Source: Streptomyces tauricus
GTDB taxonomy: Bacteria; Actinomycetota; Actinomycetes; Streptomycetales; Streptomycetaceae
Direction: 5' to 3'
Assembly (NCBI RefSeq): GCF_014650955.1
Contig: NZ_BMVY01000002.1
Coordinates: 124,001-188,000, forward strand
Length of the DNA: 64,000 bases
The notes under the pieces were generated by a model. The model was not told where the DNA came from. It ran no database searches and saw only the letters and a program-made list of their open reading frames with translations. The translations under genes and the position numbers were made by a program. Numbering within the stretch: position 1 is the first letter of the stretch; every line of letters starts with the position of its first letter. Shown here piece after piece: positions 37,478 to 46,790 of this stretch.

Positions 37478-39625
37478 ATGGATTCGACACGCGTGACGGA
37501 GCACCCCACCTCCCATGAGCGCCGACAGCCCAGCGCTGCCAGGCCCACGGCCCCCGCGGACCCTCGCGGGGCGCTTCTGCGTACCCCGGAGCCGCCCGTA
37601 CAGGGCGCACCCGGTTTACCGGCGCAGGGACGGCCTGCCGACACCCCCGGCACCCCGGGGGCCGTCGGCATGCCCGTTCCCGACGGCCAGGACCCGATCG
37701 GCGCGCCCGTGACCGCGGACGCGCAGGGCGCCGCCACGGGCGCGCCCGCCGGTTCCGAGCCCGAGCACTCCCAGCCGTCGGCGACCGAACCGGCCACCGA
37801 ACCCGATCCGCACCGGCCGCGGCCCGAGGCCATGGGCGCCGCCTCCGGCGCGGAGACCTCCGTCCACCTGGGCGGCAAGGACCGTCGCACGGGAACGGGA
37901 CAGAGCCCGGCGCCCGGCGCGCCCATGCCCATGCGCCGCGACGGCGACCGGCTGCGCTTCGTGGGGGCCGCCACCCGGCGGATCGCCCGCGGCATCGACC
38001 TCGACGAGATCGTGATGGGGCTGTGCCGGGCGACCGTGCCGACCTTCTCGGACGCGATCCTCGTCTATCTGCGCGACCCGCTGCCGGTGGGCGACGAGCG
38101 GCCCACCGGGCCCGTCGTGCTGCGGCTGCGGCGCACGGACCGGATCCCGGAGGACCGGGACACCGAGGGCTTCCTGCTGCCCGCGCTGCAGCCCGAGCCG
38201 GACGTCGGCATCACCGCCGAGCTGTGCACCGTACGGCCCGGTGGCGCGCTGAACGAGGTGCTGCGCGGCGTACGGCCGGTCTTCGCGGACGCGCCCGCCG
38301 CCCGGGCCGCGCTGCCCGAGCTGATCGGCGACGACCTGACCGTGCCCGGCGGCCAGCGCGCGATCCTCGCGCCGCTGCGCGGCCGGCGGCGCGTGATCGG
38401 TGCCGCGCTGTTCCTGCGCCGCCCCGACCGGCCCGCCTTCGAGACCGACGACCTGCTGGTCGCGGCGCAGCTCGCCACGCACAGCGCGCTCGGCATCGAC
38501 AAGGCGGTGCTGTACGGACGTGAGGCGTACATCGCCGACGAGCTGCAGCGCACGATGCTGCCCGAGACCCTGCCCCGGCCGACCGGGGTGCGGCTGGCCT
38601 CCCGGTACCTTCCGGCCGCCGAGACCGCGCGGGTCGGCGGCGACTGGTACGACGCGATCCCGCTGCCCGGCAGCCGGGTCGCCCTCGTCGTCGGTGACGT
38701 CATGGGCCACTCCATGACCTCGGCGGCGATCATGGGCCAGCTGCGTACGACCGCGCAGACCCTCGCCGGGCTCGACCTGCCGCCGCAGGAGGTCCTGCAC
38801 CACCTGGACGAGCAGGCCCAGCGGCTCGGCACCGACCGCATGGCGACCTGCCTGTACGCCGTGTACGACCCGGTCGCGCACCGCATCACGATCGCCAACG
38901 CGGGCCATCCCCCGCCCGTACTGCTGCATCTGGGCGGGCGGGCCGAGGTCCTGCGCGTACCGCCGGGTGCTCCCATCGGCGTAGGCGGAGTGGACTTCGA
39001 GGCGGTCGAGCTGGACGCGCCCGCGGGCGCCACGCTGCTGCTGTACACCGACGGGCTCGTCGAGTCGCGGCTGCGTGACGTGTGGACCGGGATAGAGCAG
39101 CTGCGCGAGCGGATCGCCGCCACCGCGGCGCTGACCGGACCGGACCATCCGCCGCCCCTGGAGGCGCTGTGCGACGAGGTGCTCGACATGCTCGGTCCGG
39201 GTGACCGGGACGACGACATCGCGCTGCTCGCCGCCCGCTTCGACGGGATCGCGCCGAGCGATGTCGCGCTGTGGCACCTGGACCCGGAGGACGCGGCGCC
39301 CGGCCGGGCCCGCCGGCTGGCCCGCAAGGCGCTGTCCCGCTGGGACCTGGAGGAACTCACGGACTCCGTGGAGCTGCTCGTCAGCGAGGTCGTCACCAAC
39401 GCCGTGCGGTACGCGTCGCGGCCCGTCACGCTGCGGCTGCTGCGTACCGACGTGCTGCGCTGCGAGGTCGGCGACGACGTCCCGCAGCTGCCCCGGCTGC
39501 GGCAGGCGCGCGCCACGGACGAGGGCGGACGCGGCCTCTACCTGGTGAACAAGCTGGCCAGGCGGTGGGGTGCGACCCGGCTCAGTACGGGGAAGGTCGT
39601 CTGGTTCGAGCTGAACCACAGCTGA
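37478..39625 (+). CDS. SpoIIE-type PP2C phosphatase with GAF and HATPase domains
   Basis: 715 residues. The first 150 are Pro/Gly/Ala-rich and disordered. A GAF-like domain follows (about 155-340). The SpoIIE/PP2C domain (about 345-570) has the metal motifs GGDWYDAIPL and VVGDVMGHSMTSA and LLLYTDGLVESR. A C-terminal HATPase_c anti-sigma-kinase-like domain (about 590-712) has SELVTNAVRYA-type and GGRGLYLVNKLA motifs. It probably both phosphorylates and dephosphorylates anti-anti-sigma proteins. Start could be ATG 37478 or GTG 37493. Confidence 0.9.
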   Translation: MDSTRVTEHPTSHERRQPSAARPTAPADPRGALLRTPEPPVQGAPGLPAQGRPADTPGTPGAVGMPVPDGQDPIGAPVTADAQGAATGAPAGSEPEHSQPSATEPATEPDPHRPRPEAMGAASGAETSVHLGGKDRRTGTGQSPAPGAPMPMRRDGDRLRFVGAATRRIARGIDLDEIVMGLCRATVPTFSDAILVYLRDPLPVGDERPTGPVVLRLRRTDRIPEDRDTEGFLLPALQPEPDVGITAELCTVRPGGALNEVLRGVRPVFADAPAARAALPELIGDDLTVPGGQRAILAPLRGRRRVIGAALFLRRPDRPAFETDDLLVAAQLATHSALGIDKAVLYGREAYIADELQRTMLPETLPRPTGVRLASRYLPAAETARVGGDWYDAIPLPGSRVALVVGDVMGHSMTSAAIMGQLRTTAQTLAGLDLPPQEVLHHLDEQAQRLGTDRMATCLYAVYDPVAHRITIANAGHPPPVLLHLGGRAEVLRVPPGAPIGVGGVDFEAVELDAPAGATLLLYTDGLVESRLRDVWTGIEQLRERIAATAALTGPDHPPPLEALCDEVLDMLGPGDRDDDIALLAARFDGIAPSDVALWHLDPEDAAPGRARRLARKALSRWDLEELTDSVELLVSEVVTNAVRYASRPVTLRLLRTDVLRCEVGDDVPQLPRLRQARATDEGGRGLYLVNKLARRWGATRLSTGKVVWFELNHS

Positions 39626-39805
39626 GGCGGACCGGCGCGCCAGCCCTTCGGCAGTCCCCTCGGCGGTCCCGTCGGTGGCCCTGGAAGCGAGCCGGAACGC
39701 AACCGGAATTAGACCCCGTCCAAATGTTGCCGACATCCCGTCGGCGGAGTTGACTGCTGGGTGAGCGAAGCGACCAATCGACTCTTCTCGAACGGGAGGA
39801 CGCTC

Positions 39806-41269
39806 GTGACGCAGGCACCCGACAAGGCTCCGTACACCACGAACAACGTCGGAATTCCGGTGGAGAGCGACGAACACTCGCTCACCGTCGGCCCCGACGG
39901 CCCGATCCTGCTCCAGGACCACTACCTCATCGAGAAGATGGCCCAGTTCAACCGGGAGCGGGTACCCGAGCGGGTGGTGCACGCCAAGGGCAGTGGCGCG
40001 TACGGCTTCTTCGAAGTCACCAACGACGTCAGCCAGTTCACCCGGGCCGACCTCTTCCAGCCCGGGAAGCGCACGGACATGCTGGCGCGCTTCTCCACCG
40101 TCGCGGGTGAGCAGGGCTCCCCCGACACCTGGCGCGACCCCCGCGGTTTCGCGCTCAAGTTCTACACCGAGCACGGCAATTACGACATGGTGGGCAACAA
40201 CACCCCGGTCTTCTTCGTCCGTGACACGATCAAGTTCCAGGACTTCATCCGCTCGCAGAAGCGCCACCCGGTGACCGGGCTGCGCAGCAACGACATGCAG
40301 TGGGACTTCTGGACGCTCTCCCCCGAGTCCGCGCACCAGGTCACCTGGCTGATGGGCGACCGGGGCATCCCGAAGACGTACCGCCACATGAACGGCTACT
40401 CGTCCCACACCTACATGTGGATCAACGGCGCCGGTGAGCGGTTCTGGGTGAAGTACCACTTCAAGACGGATCAGGGCATCGAGTTCCTCACCCAGGCCGA
40501 GGCCGACGAGCTGGCCGGTTCGGACGCGGACAAGCACCGACGCGACCTGTTCGAGTCGATCGAGTCGGGGAACGCGCCGAGCTGGACCCTCAAGGTCCAG
40601 GTCATGCCGTTCGAGGACGCGGCGGACTACCGCTTCAACCCCTTCGACCTGACGAAGGTGTGGCCGCACGGCGACTACCCGCTGATCGACGTCGGCCGGA
40701 TGGTCCTCGACAAGAACCCCGAGGACTACTTCGTCCACATCGAGCAGGCCGCCTTCGAGCCGTCGAACCTCGTGCCGGGCATCGGGCCCTCGCCGGACAA
40801 GATGCTGCTCGGCCGGCTCTTCTCGTACCCGGACACCCACCGGTACCGGATCGGCCCGAACTACGCGCAGCTGCCGCCGAACCGGCCGCACTCGGCGGTG
40901 AACTCGTACGCCAAGGACGGGCCGATGCGGTACGTGCCGTCGAACGCGGCGCGGCCGTACGCGCCGAACTCGTACGGCGGGCCCGCGGCCGACTTCGGGC
41001 GGTTCGGCGAGCCGGCGAGCTGGCAGACCGCCGGGGAGCTGGTGCGTGAGGCGACCAGGCGGCATCGGGAGGACGACGACTGGGGGCAGGCCGGCACGCA
41101 GGTCCGCCAGGTCCTCGACGACGCGGCGCGGGAGCGGCTGGTGACGAACGTCAGCGGGCATCTGTCGGCCGATGTGTCGCCGCCTGTGCTGGAGCGGGCG
41201 TTCCAGTACTGGCGCAACATCGACAAGTCGGTCGGCGACCGGATCGCCAACGCGGTCAGGGGGGCGTGA
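39806..41269 (+). CDS. Monofunctional heme catalase
   Basis: 487 residues, small-subunit clade. Distal His59 ([12 protein letters not shown]), [25 protein letters not shown] is divided over the heme pocket, distal Asn in GNYDMVGNN, and the proximal heme-ligand Tyr in [12 protein letters not shown]. Degrades H2O2. The GTG at 39806 has RBS GGGAGGA; an in-frame GTG at 39761 lacks one. No catR/fur gene is adjacent. OxyR, AhpC and AhpD are encoded 9 kb away. Confidence 0.95.
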   Translation: MTQAPDKAPYTTNNVGIPVESDEHSLTVGPDGPILLQDHYLIEKMAQFNRERVPERVVHAKGSGAYGFFEVTNDVSQFTRADLFQPGKRTDMLARFSTVAGEQGSPDTWRDPRGFALKFYTEHGNYDMVGNNTPVFFVRDTIKFQDFIRSQKRHPVTGLRSNDMQWDFWTLSPESAHQVTWLMGDRGIPKTYRHMNGYSSHTYMWINGAGERFWVKYHFKTDQGIEFLTQAEADELAGSDADKHRRDLFESIESGNAPSWTLKVQVMPFEDAADYRFNPFDLTKVWPHGDYPLIDVGRMVLDKNPEDYFVHIEQAAFEPSNLVPGIGPSPDKMLLGRLFSYPDTHRYRIGPNYAQLPPNRPHSAVNSYAKDGPMRYVPSNAARPYAPNSYGGPAADFGRFGEPASWQTAGELVREATRRHREDDDWGQAGTQVRQVLDDAARERLVTNVSGHLSADVSPPVLERAFQYWRNIDKSVGDRIANAVRGA

Positions 41270-41305
41270 ACGCCGGCGGGGAGCTGCGGGCCCGCTGTGG
41301 CCGGC

Positions 41306-41430
41306 CGCGCAGTTCCCCGCGCCCCTGAAAAGATTGCGCCGTTTCCCGCGTCCCCTCAAGACGAAGGACTGCGCCGTTCCCCGCGCCCCTGAAGGGCGAA
41401 AGATTGCGCCGTTCCCCGCGCCCCTTCAGG
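41306..41430. repeat. Intergenic repeat, family A, four copies
   Basis: Four units of the GCGCCGTTCCCCGCGCCCCTGAA type at about 41306, 41336, 41370 and 41406, spaced by AT-rich linkers (aaagatt, gaaggact). They fill the gap between the convergent catalase and PBP genes. Confidence 0.7.
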
Positions 41431-41437
41431 GGCTTGG

Positions 41438-43729
41438 TCAGTCGTCTGACTGGGGGTCGTCCGGGTCCGGGGGGAGTTCTATGCCGCCCGGGGATGACGG
41501 GGCGCTTGTCGTCGGGGTCGGGTCCTCTTCCGACGGGGTCTCCTCGGGAGAGGACTCCGGCGGCGACGTGCTCGTCGGCGGTTTCGTCGTCGGGTCCTTG
41601 GTGGACGGTTCCGCGGACGGGGTCGTCGGCGTCGGCGTGACCGTCGGCGTCGGGGTCGGCTTCACGGCCGCACCCTGCTTCGTCTCCAGGTCGAACCTGG
41701 TCACGTCACCCATCGCGTCGAAGGTGTACGCCGCCCAGATCTGCGCGGGATAGCCACCGCCGTTGACGCGGCCCTTGCCGGGCAGAAGGCCGGTCGCGCC
41801 CTGCATCGTCACCTGCGCGTGGGACTTCGCGTCCTCGCCGAACATCCCGACCGAGGTGACGAGGTTCGGGGTGTAACCGGTGAACCACGCCGACCGGTTG
41901 TAGTCGGACGTGCCGGTCTTGCCCGCGACCTGCTGGCCGTCCCGGGCCGGATTGTCGCGTACGGACGTCCTGGCCGTACCGTCGTCGACCACGCCCGTCA
42001 GGACCGAGGTGACGGTGTCGGCGGCCTCGCGGCTGATGACCTGATCGCCGATCGCGTCCGGGAACTTGACCGCGCGGTCCTTGTGCTCGACCGACTTGAT
42101 CAGCGCCGGGGTGACCTTCTTGCCGTGGTTGTCGAGGGTCGCGTAGACGCCGGCCATCTCCAGCGGGCTCGCACCCATCGTGCCCAGGGTCTGGGCGGGC
42201 ACCGACTTGACGCCCTCGACGTCCATGCCCAGCTCGCCCGCGGTCTTGATGACCTGGTCCATGCCGACGTCGACGCCCATCTGGGCGAAGACGGAGTTGA
42301 TGGACTTGTTCATCGCGGTCTGGACGTCGACGTCGCCGTAGTCGACGTCGTCCTCGTTCGGCGGGGCGAAACCGACCTTCGTACCGTTGTCCAGGACGGG
42401 ACGCTTGCTGGTGCCGTCGTAGATCGTGTCCGCCGTGATCGGGACGTCGTCCTGGGTCGTGGCGTCCTTGTCGACGGCCGCGGCCAGGATGACCGGCTTG
42501 AAGGTGGAGGCGGGCTGGTAGTCGCGGCGCGTGGCGTTGTTCGTGAAGTGCTTCACGTAGTCCACCCCGCCGTACATCGCGAGGACCCGGCCCGTCTTCG
42601 GGTCGACGGAGGCGGCGCCGGCCTGGATGTCGGCGTCCACGTCCCGCTTCTTCCCGTCGAGCTTGCTGGTCAGCTTGGCCTTGACGGCCTTCTCCAGCTG
42701 GACCTGCTTCTTCTTGTCGATGTTCAGCGTGATGGTCCAGCCGCCCGCCTTGACCATCCTCGCGGCCTCGTCCAGGTCGGAGGCGGTGCCGTCCTCGACG
42801 AGCTGCTTCTCCAGCGTCGTGTTGGCGGCCTCCACCAGGTAGCCGGCCTGGCCCTCCAGGCCGGGGGCGCCCTTGGGGTCCTTCGGCACGGGGAACGTCA
42901 TGTCGTCGCGCTTGGCGGAGTCCAGCCAGCCCTCCTCGACCATGTTGTCGAGGACGTAGTTCCAGCGGTTCTTGACGAGTTTCTTGCTGGTGTCGCTCGC
43001 CACCGCCCAGTCGTACTGGCTCGGGGCCTGGAGCAGGGCCGCGAGGTACGCGCTCTGGGCGACGGTGAGCCTGTCCGCGTCGACCCGGTAGTACGCCTGC
43101 GCGGCGGCCTGGATGCCCCAGGCGTTGCGGCCGTAGTAGCTGGTGTTGATGTAGCCCGCGAGGATGGCGTCCTTCGACTGCTGGCGGTCCACCTTCAGCG
43201 AGATGACCAGTTCCTTCATCTTGCGTGTGACGGTCTGGTCCTGCGTGAGGTAGTAGTTCTTGACGTACTGCTGGGTGATCGTCGAACCACCCTGCTTGCC
43301 CTTGCCGGACAGGGTGTTGAGCAGACCGCGGGCGGTGCCCTTCAGGTCGACGCCGGAGTCCTTGTAGAAGGACTTGTTCTCGGCGGCGACGAAGGTCATC
43401 CGGACGCCCTTGGAGACCTGGTCCAGGTCGACCAGCTCGCGGTTGACCTCACCGTCGCGGGCGAGGGTGTCGCCGTTGGCGTACTTGTAGATGTTGCTCT
43501 GCTGCACCGCCGCCGCGTTGCCCTTGGGGACGTCGATCATCAGATAGAGCCCGATGAAGGCGGCCATCCCGAGCAGGCAGACACCGAAGAACGTGCCGAG
43601 GATCTTCTTCCAGGTGAAGAGACGGCGTATACCGCTCTTGCCGTTCCTGCCCTCCGCCTTGGACGAGCGTTTCGGCGCGCCGCGGTGTCCACCGCGCTGC
43701 CGCGCTCGTCTCTCATCCGCTCGTCCCAT
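41438..43729 (-). CDS. Class A penicillin-binding protein
   Basis: 763 residues, bifunctional. Short basic cytosolic tail, one TM helix (about 44-66), GT51 transglycosylase domain (about 80-260; VAAENKSFYKDSGVD with catalytic Glu, GGSTITQQYVKN), and transpeptidase domain with SxxK S408-T-F-K411, SxN in KSINS and KTGT. The tail beyond about 690 is a Pro/Thr/Ser/Glu-rich wall-spanning or disordered region. Polymerises and crosslinks peptidoglycan. ATG at 43729. Confidence 0.96.
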   Translation of the reverse strand: MGRADERRARQRGGHRGAPKRSSKAEGRNGKSGIRRLFTWKKILGTFFGVCLLGMAAFIGLYLMIDVPKGNAAAVQQSNIYKYANGDTLARDGEVNRELVDLDQVSKGVRMTFVAAENKSFYKDSGVDLKGTARGLLNTLSGKGKQGGSTITQQYVKNYYLTQDQTVTRKMKELVISLKVDRQQSKDAILAGYINTSYYGRNAWGIQAAAQAYYRVDADRLTVAQSAYLAALLQAPSQYDWAVASDTSKKLVKNRWNYVLDNMVEEGWLDSAKRDDMTFPVPKDPKGAPGLEGQAGYLVEAANTTLEKQLVEDGTASDLDEAARMVKAGGWTITLNIDKKKQVQLEKAVKAKLTSKLDGKKRDVDADIQAGAASVDPKTGRVLAMYGGVDYVKHFTNNATRRDYQPASTFKPVILAAAVDKDATTQDDVPITADTIYDGTSKRPVLDNGTKVGFAPPNEDDVDYGDVDVQTAMNKSINSVFAQMGVDVGMDQVIKTAGELGMDVEGVKSVPAQTLGTMGASPLEMAGVYATLDNHGKKVTPALIKSVEHKDRAVKFPDAIGDQVISREAADTVTSVLTGVVDDGTARTSVRDNPARDGQQVAGKTGTSDYNRSAWFTGYTPNLVTSVGMFGEDAKSHAQVTMQGATGLLPGKGRVNGGGYPAQIWAAYTFDAMGDVTRFDLETKQGAAVKPTPTPTVTPTPTTPSAEPSTKDPTTKPPTSTSPPESSPEETPSEEDPTPTTSAPSSPGGIELPPDPDDPQSDD

Positions 43730-43912
43730 GGATACGTCCGCTCCGCTTCCGTCTCTCGTGTCTCACAGGTTCATCGCTCAGGTCAGCTCAGCAAACTAAC
43801 ACCGCAGCTGCGGACAAACGCCTGTCGATCCGGCCTTTTACGGACGTGAGAATCAGCACCCACCCCTATGGAACCGACGATTCGCGGGAGTGGAAGGTTG
43901 CTGTGGCGGATA

Positions 43913-43926
43913 AAGTGATATCACTT
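43913..43926. promoter_or_regulatory. Perfect 14-bp palindrome upstream of SPFH gene
   Basis: AAGTGATATCACTT lies 61 bp before the SPFH start, in the PBP/SPFH divergent gap. A perfect AT-rich palindrome in this GC content strongly suggests a dimeric repressor site, for example of the GntR or RHH type. Confidence 0.6.
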
Positions 43927-43987
43927 AGATAGATCGAGCCGGGCGTCCGAGCGTCCGGTCACAGCACCGTGAAACGGGGGAACACCC

Positions 43988-44923
43988 ATGTCCGCACACG
44001 ACTCTCCGGACCGCGCCGACGTACCCGAGATGCCCGCCCCGCGCGTACGGGAGGTCACCGCGCACAGCATCGGCGGCGGGCTCGCGCTGCTGCTCGGGCT
44101 CGTCGGACTGCTCCTCGGCGCCGCGCTGGTCGTCTCCGCGACCACGGTGGACGCCACCGGCGGCAAGGCCGCGCTCATCGTGGCCGGCGTCCTGATCGGC
44201 CTCGCGGCCTTCGTCGCCATGTGCGGTCTGAACATGGTGGCGCCCGGCGAGGCCCGCGTGGTCCAGCTCTTCGGCCGCTACCGCGGCACGATCCGCGAGG
44301 ACGGGCTGCGCTGGGTCAACCCGCTCACCTCCCGTACGAAGATCTCGACGCGGGTACGCAACCACGAGACAGCCGTCCTCAAGGTCAACGACGCCTACGG
44401 CAACCCGATCGAGCTGGCCGCGGTCGTGGTGTGGCGGGTGGAGGACACCGCGCAGGCGAGCTTCGAGGTGGACGACTTCCTGGAGTTCGTCGCCACCCAG
44501 ACCGAGGCGGCCGTGCGGCACATCGCCATCGAGTACCCGTACGACGCCCATGACGAGGAGGGCCTGTCGCTGCGGGGCAACGCGGAGGAGATCACCGAGA
44601 AGCTCGCGGTCGAGCTCCGCGCGCGGGTCGACGCGGCGGGCGTGCAGATCATCGAGTCCCGCTTCACGCACCTCGCGTACGCGCCCGAGATCGCCTCGGC
44701 GATGCTCCAGCGGCAGCAGGCGGGGGCGGTCGTGGCCGCGCGGCGCCAGATCGTGGACGGCGCGGTCGGCATGGTGGAGGCCGCGCTCGCCCGGATCTCC
44801 GAGCGGGACATCGTCGAGCTGGACTCCGAGCGGAAGGCGGCGATGGTGTCGAACCTGATGGTGGTGCTGTGCGGTGACCGGGCGCCGCAGCCCGTGCTGA
44901 ACACGGGGTCCCTCTACCAGTGA
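43988..44923 (+). CDS. SPFH/Band 7 domain membrane protein
   Basis: 311 residues. Two TM helices (about 30-52 and 58-80) near the N-terminus, then an SPFH/Band 7 domain (about 82-260; [28 protein letters not shown] region) and a helical tail. Such proteins form membrane-associated oligomers in flotillin-like microdomains. The stop overlaps the next gene's GTG. RBS GGGG(G)AAC. Position downstream of a perfect palindrome suggests inducible expression. Confidence 0.92.
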   Translation: MSAHDSPDRADVPEMPAPRVREVTAHSIGGGLALLLGLVGLLLGAALVVSATTVDATGGKAALIVAGVLIGLAAFVAMCGLNMVAPGEARVVQLFGRYRGTIREDGLRWVNPLTSRTKISTRVRNHETAVLKVNDAYGNPIELAAVVVWRVEDTAQASFEVDDFLEFVATQTEAAVRHIAIEYPYDAHDEEGLSLRGNAEEITEKLAVELRARVDAAGVQIIESRFTHLAYAPEIASAMLQRQQAGAVVAARRQIVDGAVGMVEAALARISERDIVELDSERKAAMVSNLMVVLCGDRAPQPVLNTGSLYQ

Positions 44924-45195
44924 GTTCATCACCGGAGGGGACCCCTCCGACTCCCCCGGATCCCCCGGATCCGCCTCGGCGGCGGCCGCAGCAGCGCAAG
45001 CAGGTGCTGTTGCGGCTGGATCCGCTGGTGTACGAGGCGTTGGCGCGCTGGGCCGGGGACGAGCTGCGCTCGGCCAACGCGCAGATCGAGTTCCTCCTGC
45101 GCCGGGCCCTGAACGAGGCGGGCCGCCTCCCCGGCGGGGCGGGCCCGATCCCTCGACGGGGCCGCCCTCCTCTTTCCGAGGAGGACGAGGAGTAG
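44920..45195 (+). CDS. Ribbon-helix-helix (Arc-like) DNA-binding protein
   Basis: 91 residues. Pro-rich start, then the RHH core KQVLLRLDPLVYEALARWAGDE and SANAQIEFLLRRAL (about 27-65), then a basic/acidic tail. Overlaps the SPFH stop codon by 4 bp (GTGA), so expression is coupled. Likely autoregulates the pair, perhaps through the upstream palindrome (inference). Similar small RHH proteins accompany SPFH genes in other Streptomyces. Confidence 0.87.
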   Translation: MSSSPEGTPPTPPDPPDPPRRRPQQRKQVLLRLDPLVYEALARWAGDELRSANAQIEFLLRRALNEAGRLPGGAGPIPRRGRPPLSEEDEE

Positions 45196-45233
45196 AACCC
45201 GGTCGCCGGGTGCGGCCCCGGCGCGGGCCGGGT

Positions 45234-45410
45234 GCGCAGTTCCCCGCGCCCCCAAAGCGCGCCACCGTCGGGTGCGGGTCCGCGGGGGTTGCTTGCGCCG
45301 TTCCCCGCGTTCCTGAAGACGCGCCGCCCTCGGGTGGGGGTTGCTCGCGCCCGCGAAGGCGAAAGGCTGGGGCGTAGCCCCGTCTTTTGGGGGCGCGGGG
45401 AACTGCGCGG
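45234..45410. repeat. Intergenic repeat, family A, three copies in two orientations
   Basis: Two copies on the plus strand (about 45234-45256 and 45295-45317) and one inverted copy (45388-45409) fill the 381-bp gap between the RHH and PadR genes. The inverted copy can pair with either direct copy to give a long hairpin. No gene seen here. Confidence 0.65.
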
Positions 45411-45535
45411 CCAGCCGCGGTCGGCCCGCAGCCGGCAACGGCCCAGCCCAGACCGCCGCAGGCGACAGTCACGGAATCGTGACATTCGGCGCTGACCTGC
45501 GGAGCCGTACGCCGCGAAAGCGGCTATCCACCGTG

Positions 45536-45556
45536 CGTATACACACCGTGTATACG
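45536..45556. promoter_or_regulatory. Putative PadR operator
   Basis: CGTATACAC-ACC-GTGTATACG, perfect 9-bp arms around a 3-nt centre, ending 20 bp before the PadR start codon. Position over the promoter fits autorepression of the padR-ABC operon. Confidence 0.75.
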
Positions 45557-45576
45557 CCGTGTGTAGAGTGCTCCGC

Positions 45577-46101
45577 ATGTCCATCGGTCACACGCTCCTA
45601 GGGCTCCTTGAGTCCGGGCCCCGCCACGGTTACGACCTCAAGCGGGCCTTCGACGAGAAGTTCGGTCACGACCGGCCGCTCCACTACGGCCAGGTCTATT
45701 CGACGATGTCCCGGCTGCTGAAGAACGGCCTCGTGGAGGTCGACGGGATAGAGGCGGGCGAAGGCCCCGAGCGCAAGCGGTACGCGATCACCGAGGCCGG
45801 CGTCACCGACGTCCAGCGCTGGCTCGCGACGCCGGAGAAGCCGGAGCCCTACCTCCAGTCGACCCTCTACACGAAGGTCGTCCTCGCCCTCCTCACGCAC
45901 CGCGACGCGACCGAGATCCTCGACACCCAGCGCTCGGAACACCTGCGCATGATGCGCATCCTCACCGACCGCAAACGCAAGGGCGATCTCGCCGACCAGC
46001 TGATCTGCGACCACGCTCTCTTCCACCTCGAGGCCGACCTGCGGTGGCTCGAACTCACCGCCGCGCGCCTCGGCAAACTCGCTGAAGCGGTGACCCGATG
46101 A
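45577..46101 (+). CDS. PadR family transcriptional regulator
   Basis: 174 residues. Winged-helix PadR domain (about 3-75; HTLLGLLESGPRHGYDLKR and HYGQVYSTMSRLLKNGLV), followed by the C-terminal dimerisation helices typical of the VirR/AphA subgroup. The ATG at 45577 gives MSIGHTLLG; a frame six codons longer is not needed. The TGA overlaps the ABC ATPase ATG (ATGA). Confidence 0.94.
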   Translation: MSIGHTLLGLLESGPRHGYDLKRAFDEKFGHDRPLHYGQVYSTMSRLLKNGLVEVDGIEAGEGPERKRYAITEAGVTDVQRWLATPEKPEPYLQSTLYTKVVLALLTHRDATEILDTQRSEHLRMMRILTDRKRKGDLADQLICDHALFHLEADLRWLELTAARLGKLAEAVTR

Positions 46102-46790
46102 CCCTCATCCCCGCAGGCTCCCTGCTCGTGGCCCACGACCTGCGCAAGGCGTACGGCCCCACCAACGCCCTCGACGGCGCCGAGTTCTCCATCCACCCGG
46201 GCGAGGTCGTCGCCGTGATGGGCCCCTCGGGCTCCGGCAAGTCGACCCTCCTGCACTGCCTCGCCGGCATCGTGACACCCGACTCGGGCTCGATCACGTA
46301 CAACGGCCGTGAGATGGCGACGATGAACGACTCCCAGCGCAGCGCGCTGCGGCGCTCGCAGTTCGGGTTCGTCTTCCAGTTCGGCCAGCTCGTGCCCGAA
46401 CTGACCTGCGTCGAGAACGTGGCCCTGCCGCTGCGCCTGAACGGCACCTCCCGCAAGGAGGCCGAGCGCACCGCCCTGGCCTGGATGGAGCGCCTGGAGG
46501 TCGACGACCTGGCGGGCAAGCGGCCCGGCGAGGTCTCCGGCGGCCAGGGCCAGCGCGTCGCCGTGGCCCGCTCCCTGGTCACCAGCCCGCGGGTGCTGTT
46601 CGCGGACGAGCCCACCGGCGCCCTCGACTCGCTCAACGGCGAGCGCGTGATGGAACTGCTCACGGACGCCGCGCGGTCCGCCAACGCCGCCGTCGTCCTC
46701 GTCACGCACGAGACCCGGGTGGCCGCCTACTCGGACCGCGAGATCGTCGTACGCGACGGGAAGTCCCGGGACATGGAGCGCGTCGTATGA
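46098..46790 (+). CDS. ABC transporter ATP-binding protein (MacB/LolD-like)
   Basis: 230 residues. Walker A GPSGSGKS (42-49), Q-loop in VFQFGQLVPELTC, signature VSGGQGQRVAVAR, Walker B VLFADEPTGALDS, H-loop THE. This short single-domain type pairs with FtsX-family permeases. Both ends overlap neighbours by 4 bp. Confidence 0.95.
   Translation: MTLIPAGSLLVAHDLRKAYGPTNALDGAEFSIHPGEVVAVMGPSGSGKSTLLHCLAGIVTPDSGSITYNGREMATMNDSQRSALRRSQFGFVFQFGQLVPELTCVENVALPLRLNGTSRKEAERTALAWMERLEVDDLAGKRPGEVSGGQGQRVAVARSLVTSPRVLFADEPTGALDSLNGERVMELLTDAARSANAAVVLVTHETRVAAYSDREIVVRDGKSRDMERVV

Noticed and set aside
37287..37496. 69-codon plus-strand frame before the SpoIIE-type phosphatase
   Set aside because: Weak RBS, no recognisable family, and overlap with the next gene in another frame.
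39705..39728. SigR-like GGAAT...GTT upstream of catalase
   Set aside because: Spacing is 16 nt, shorter than the usual 18-19 for this promoter class.
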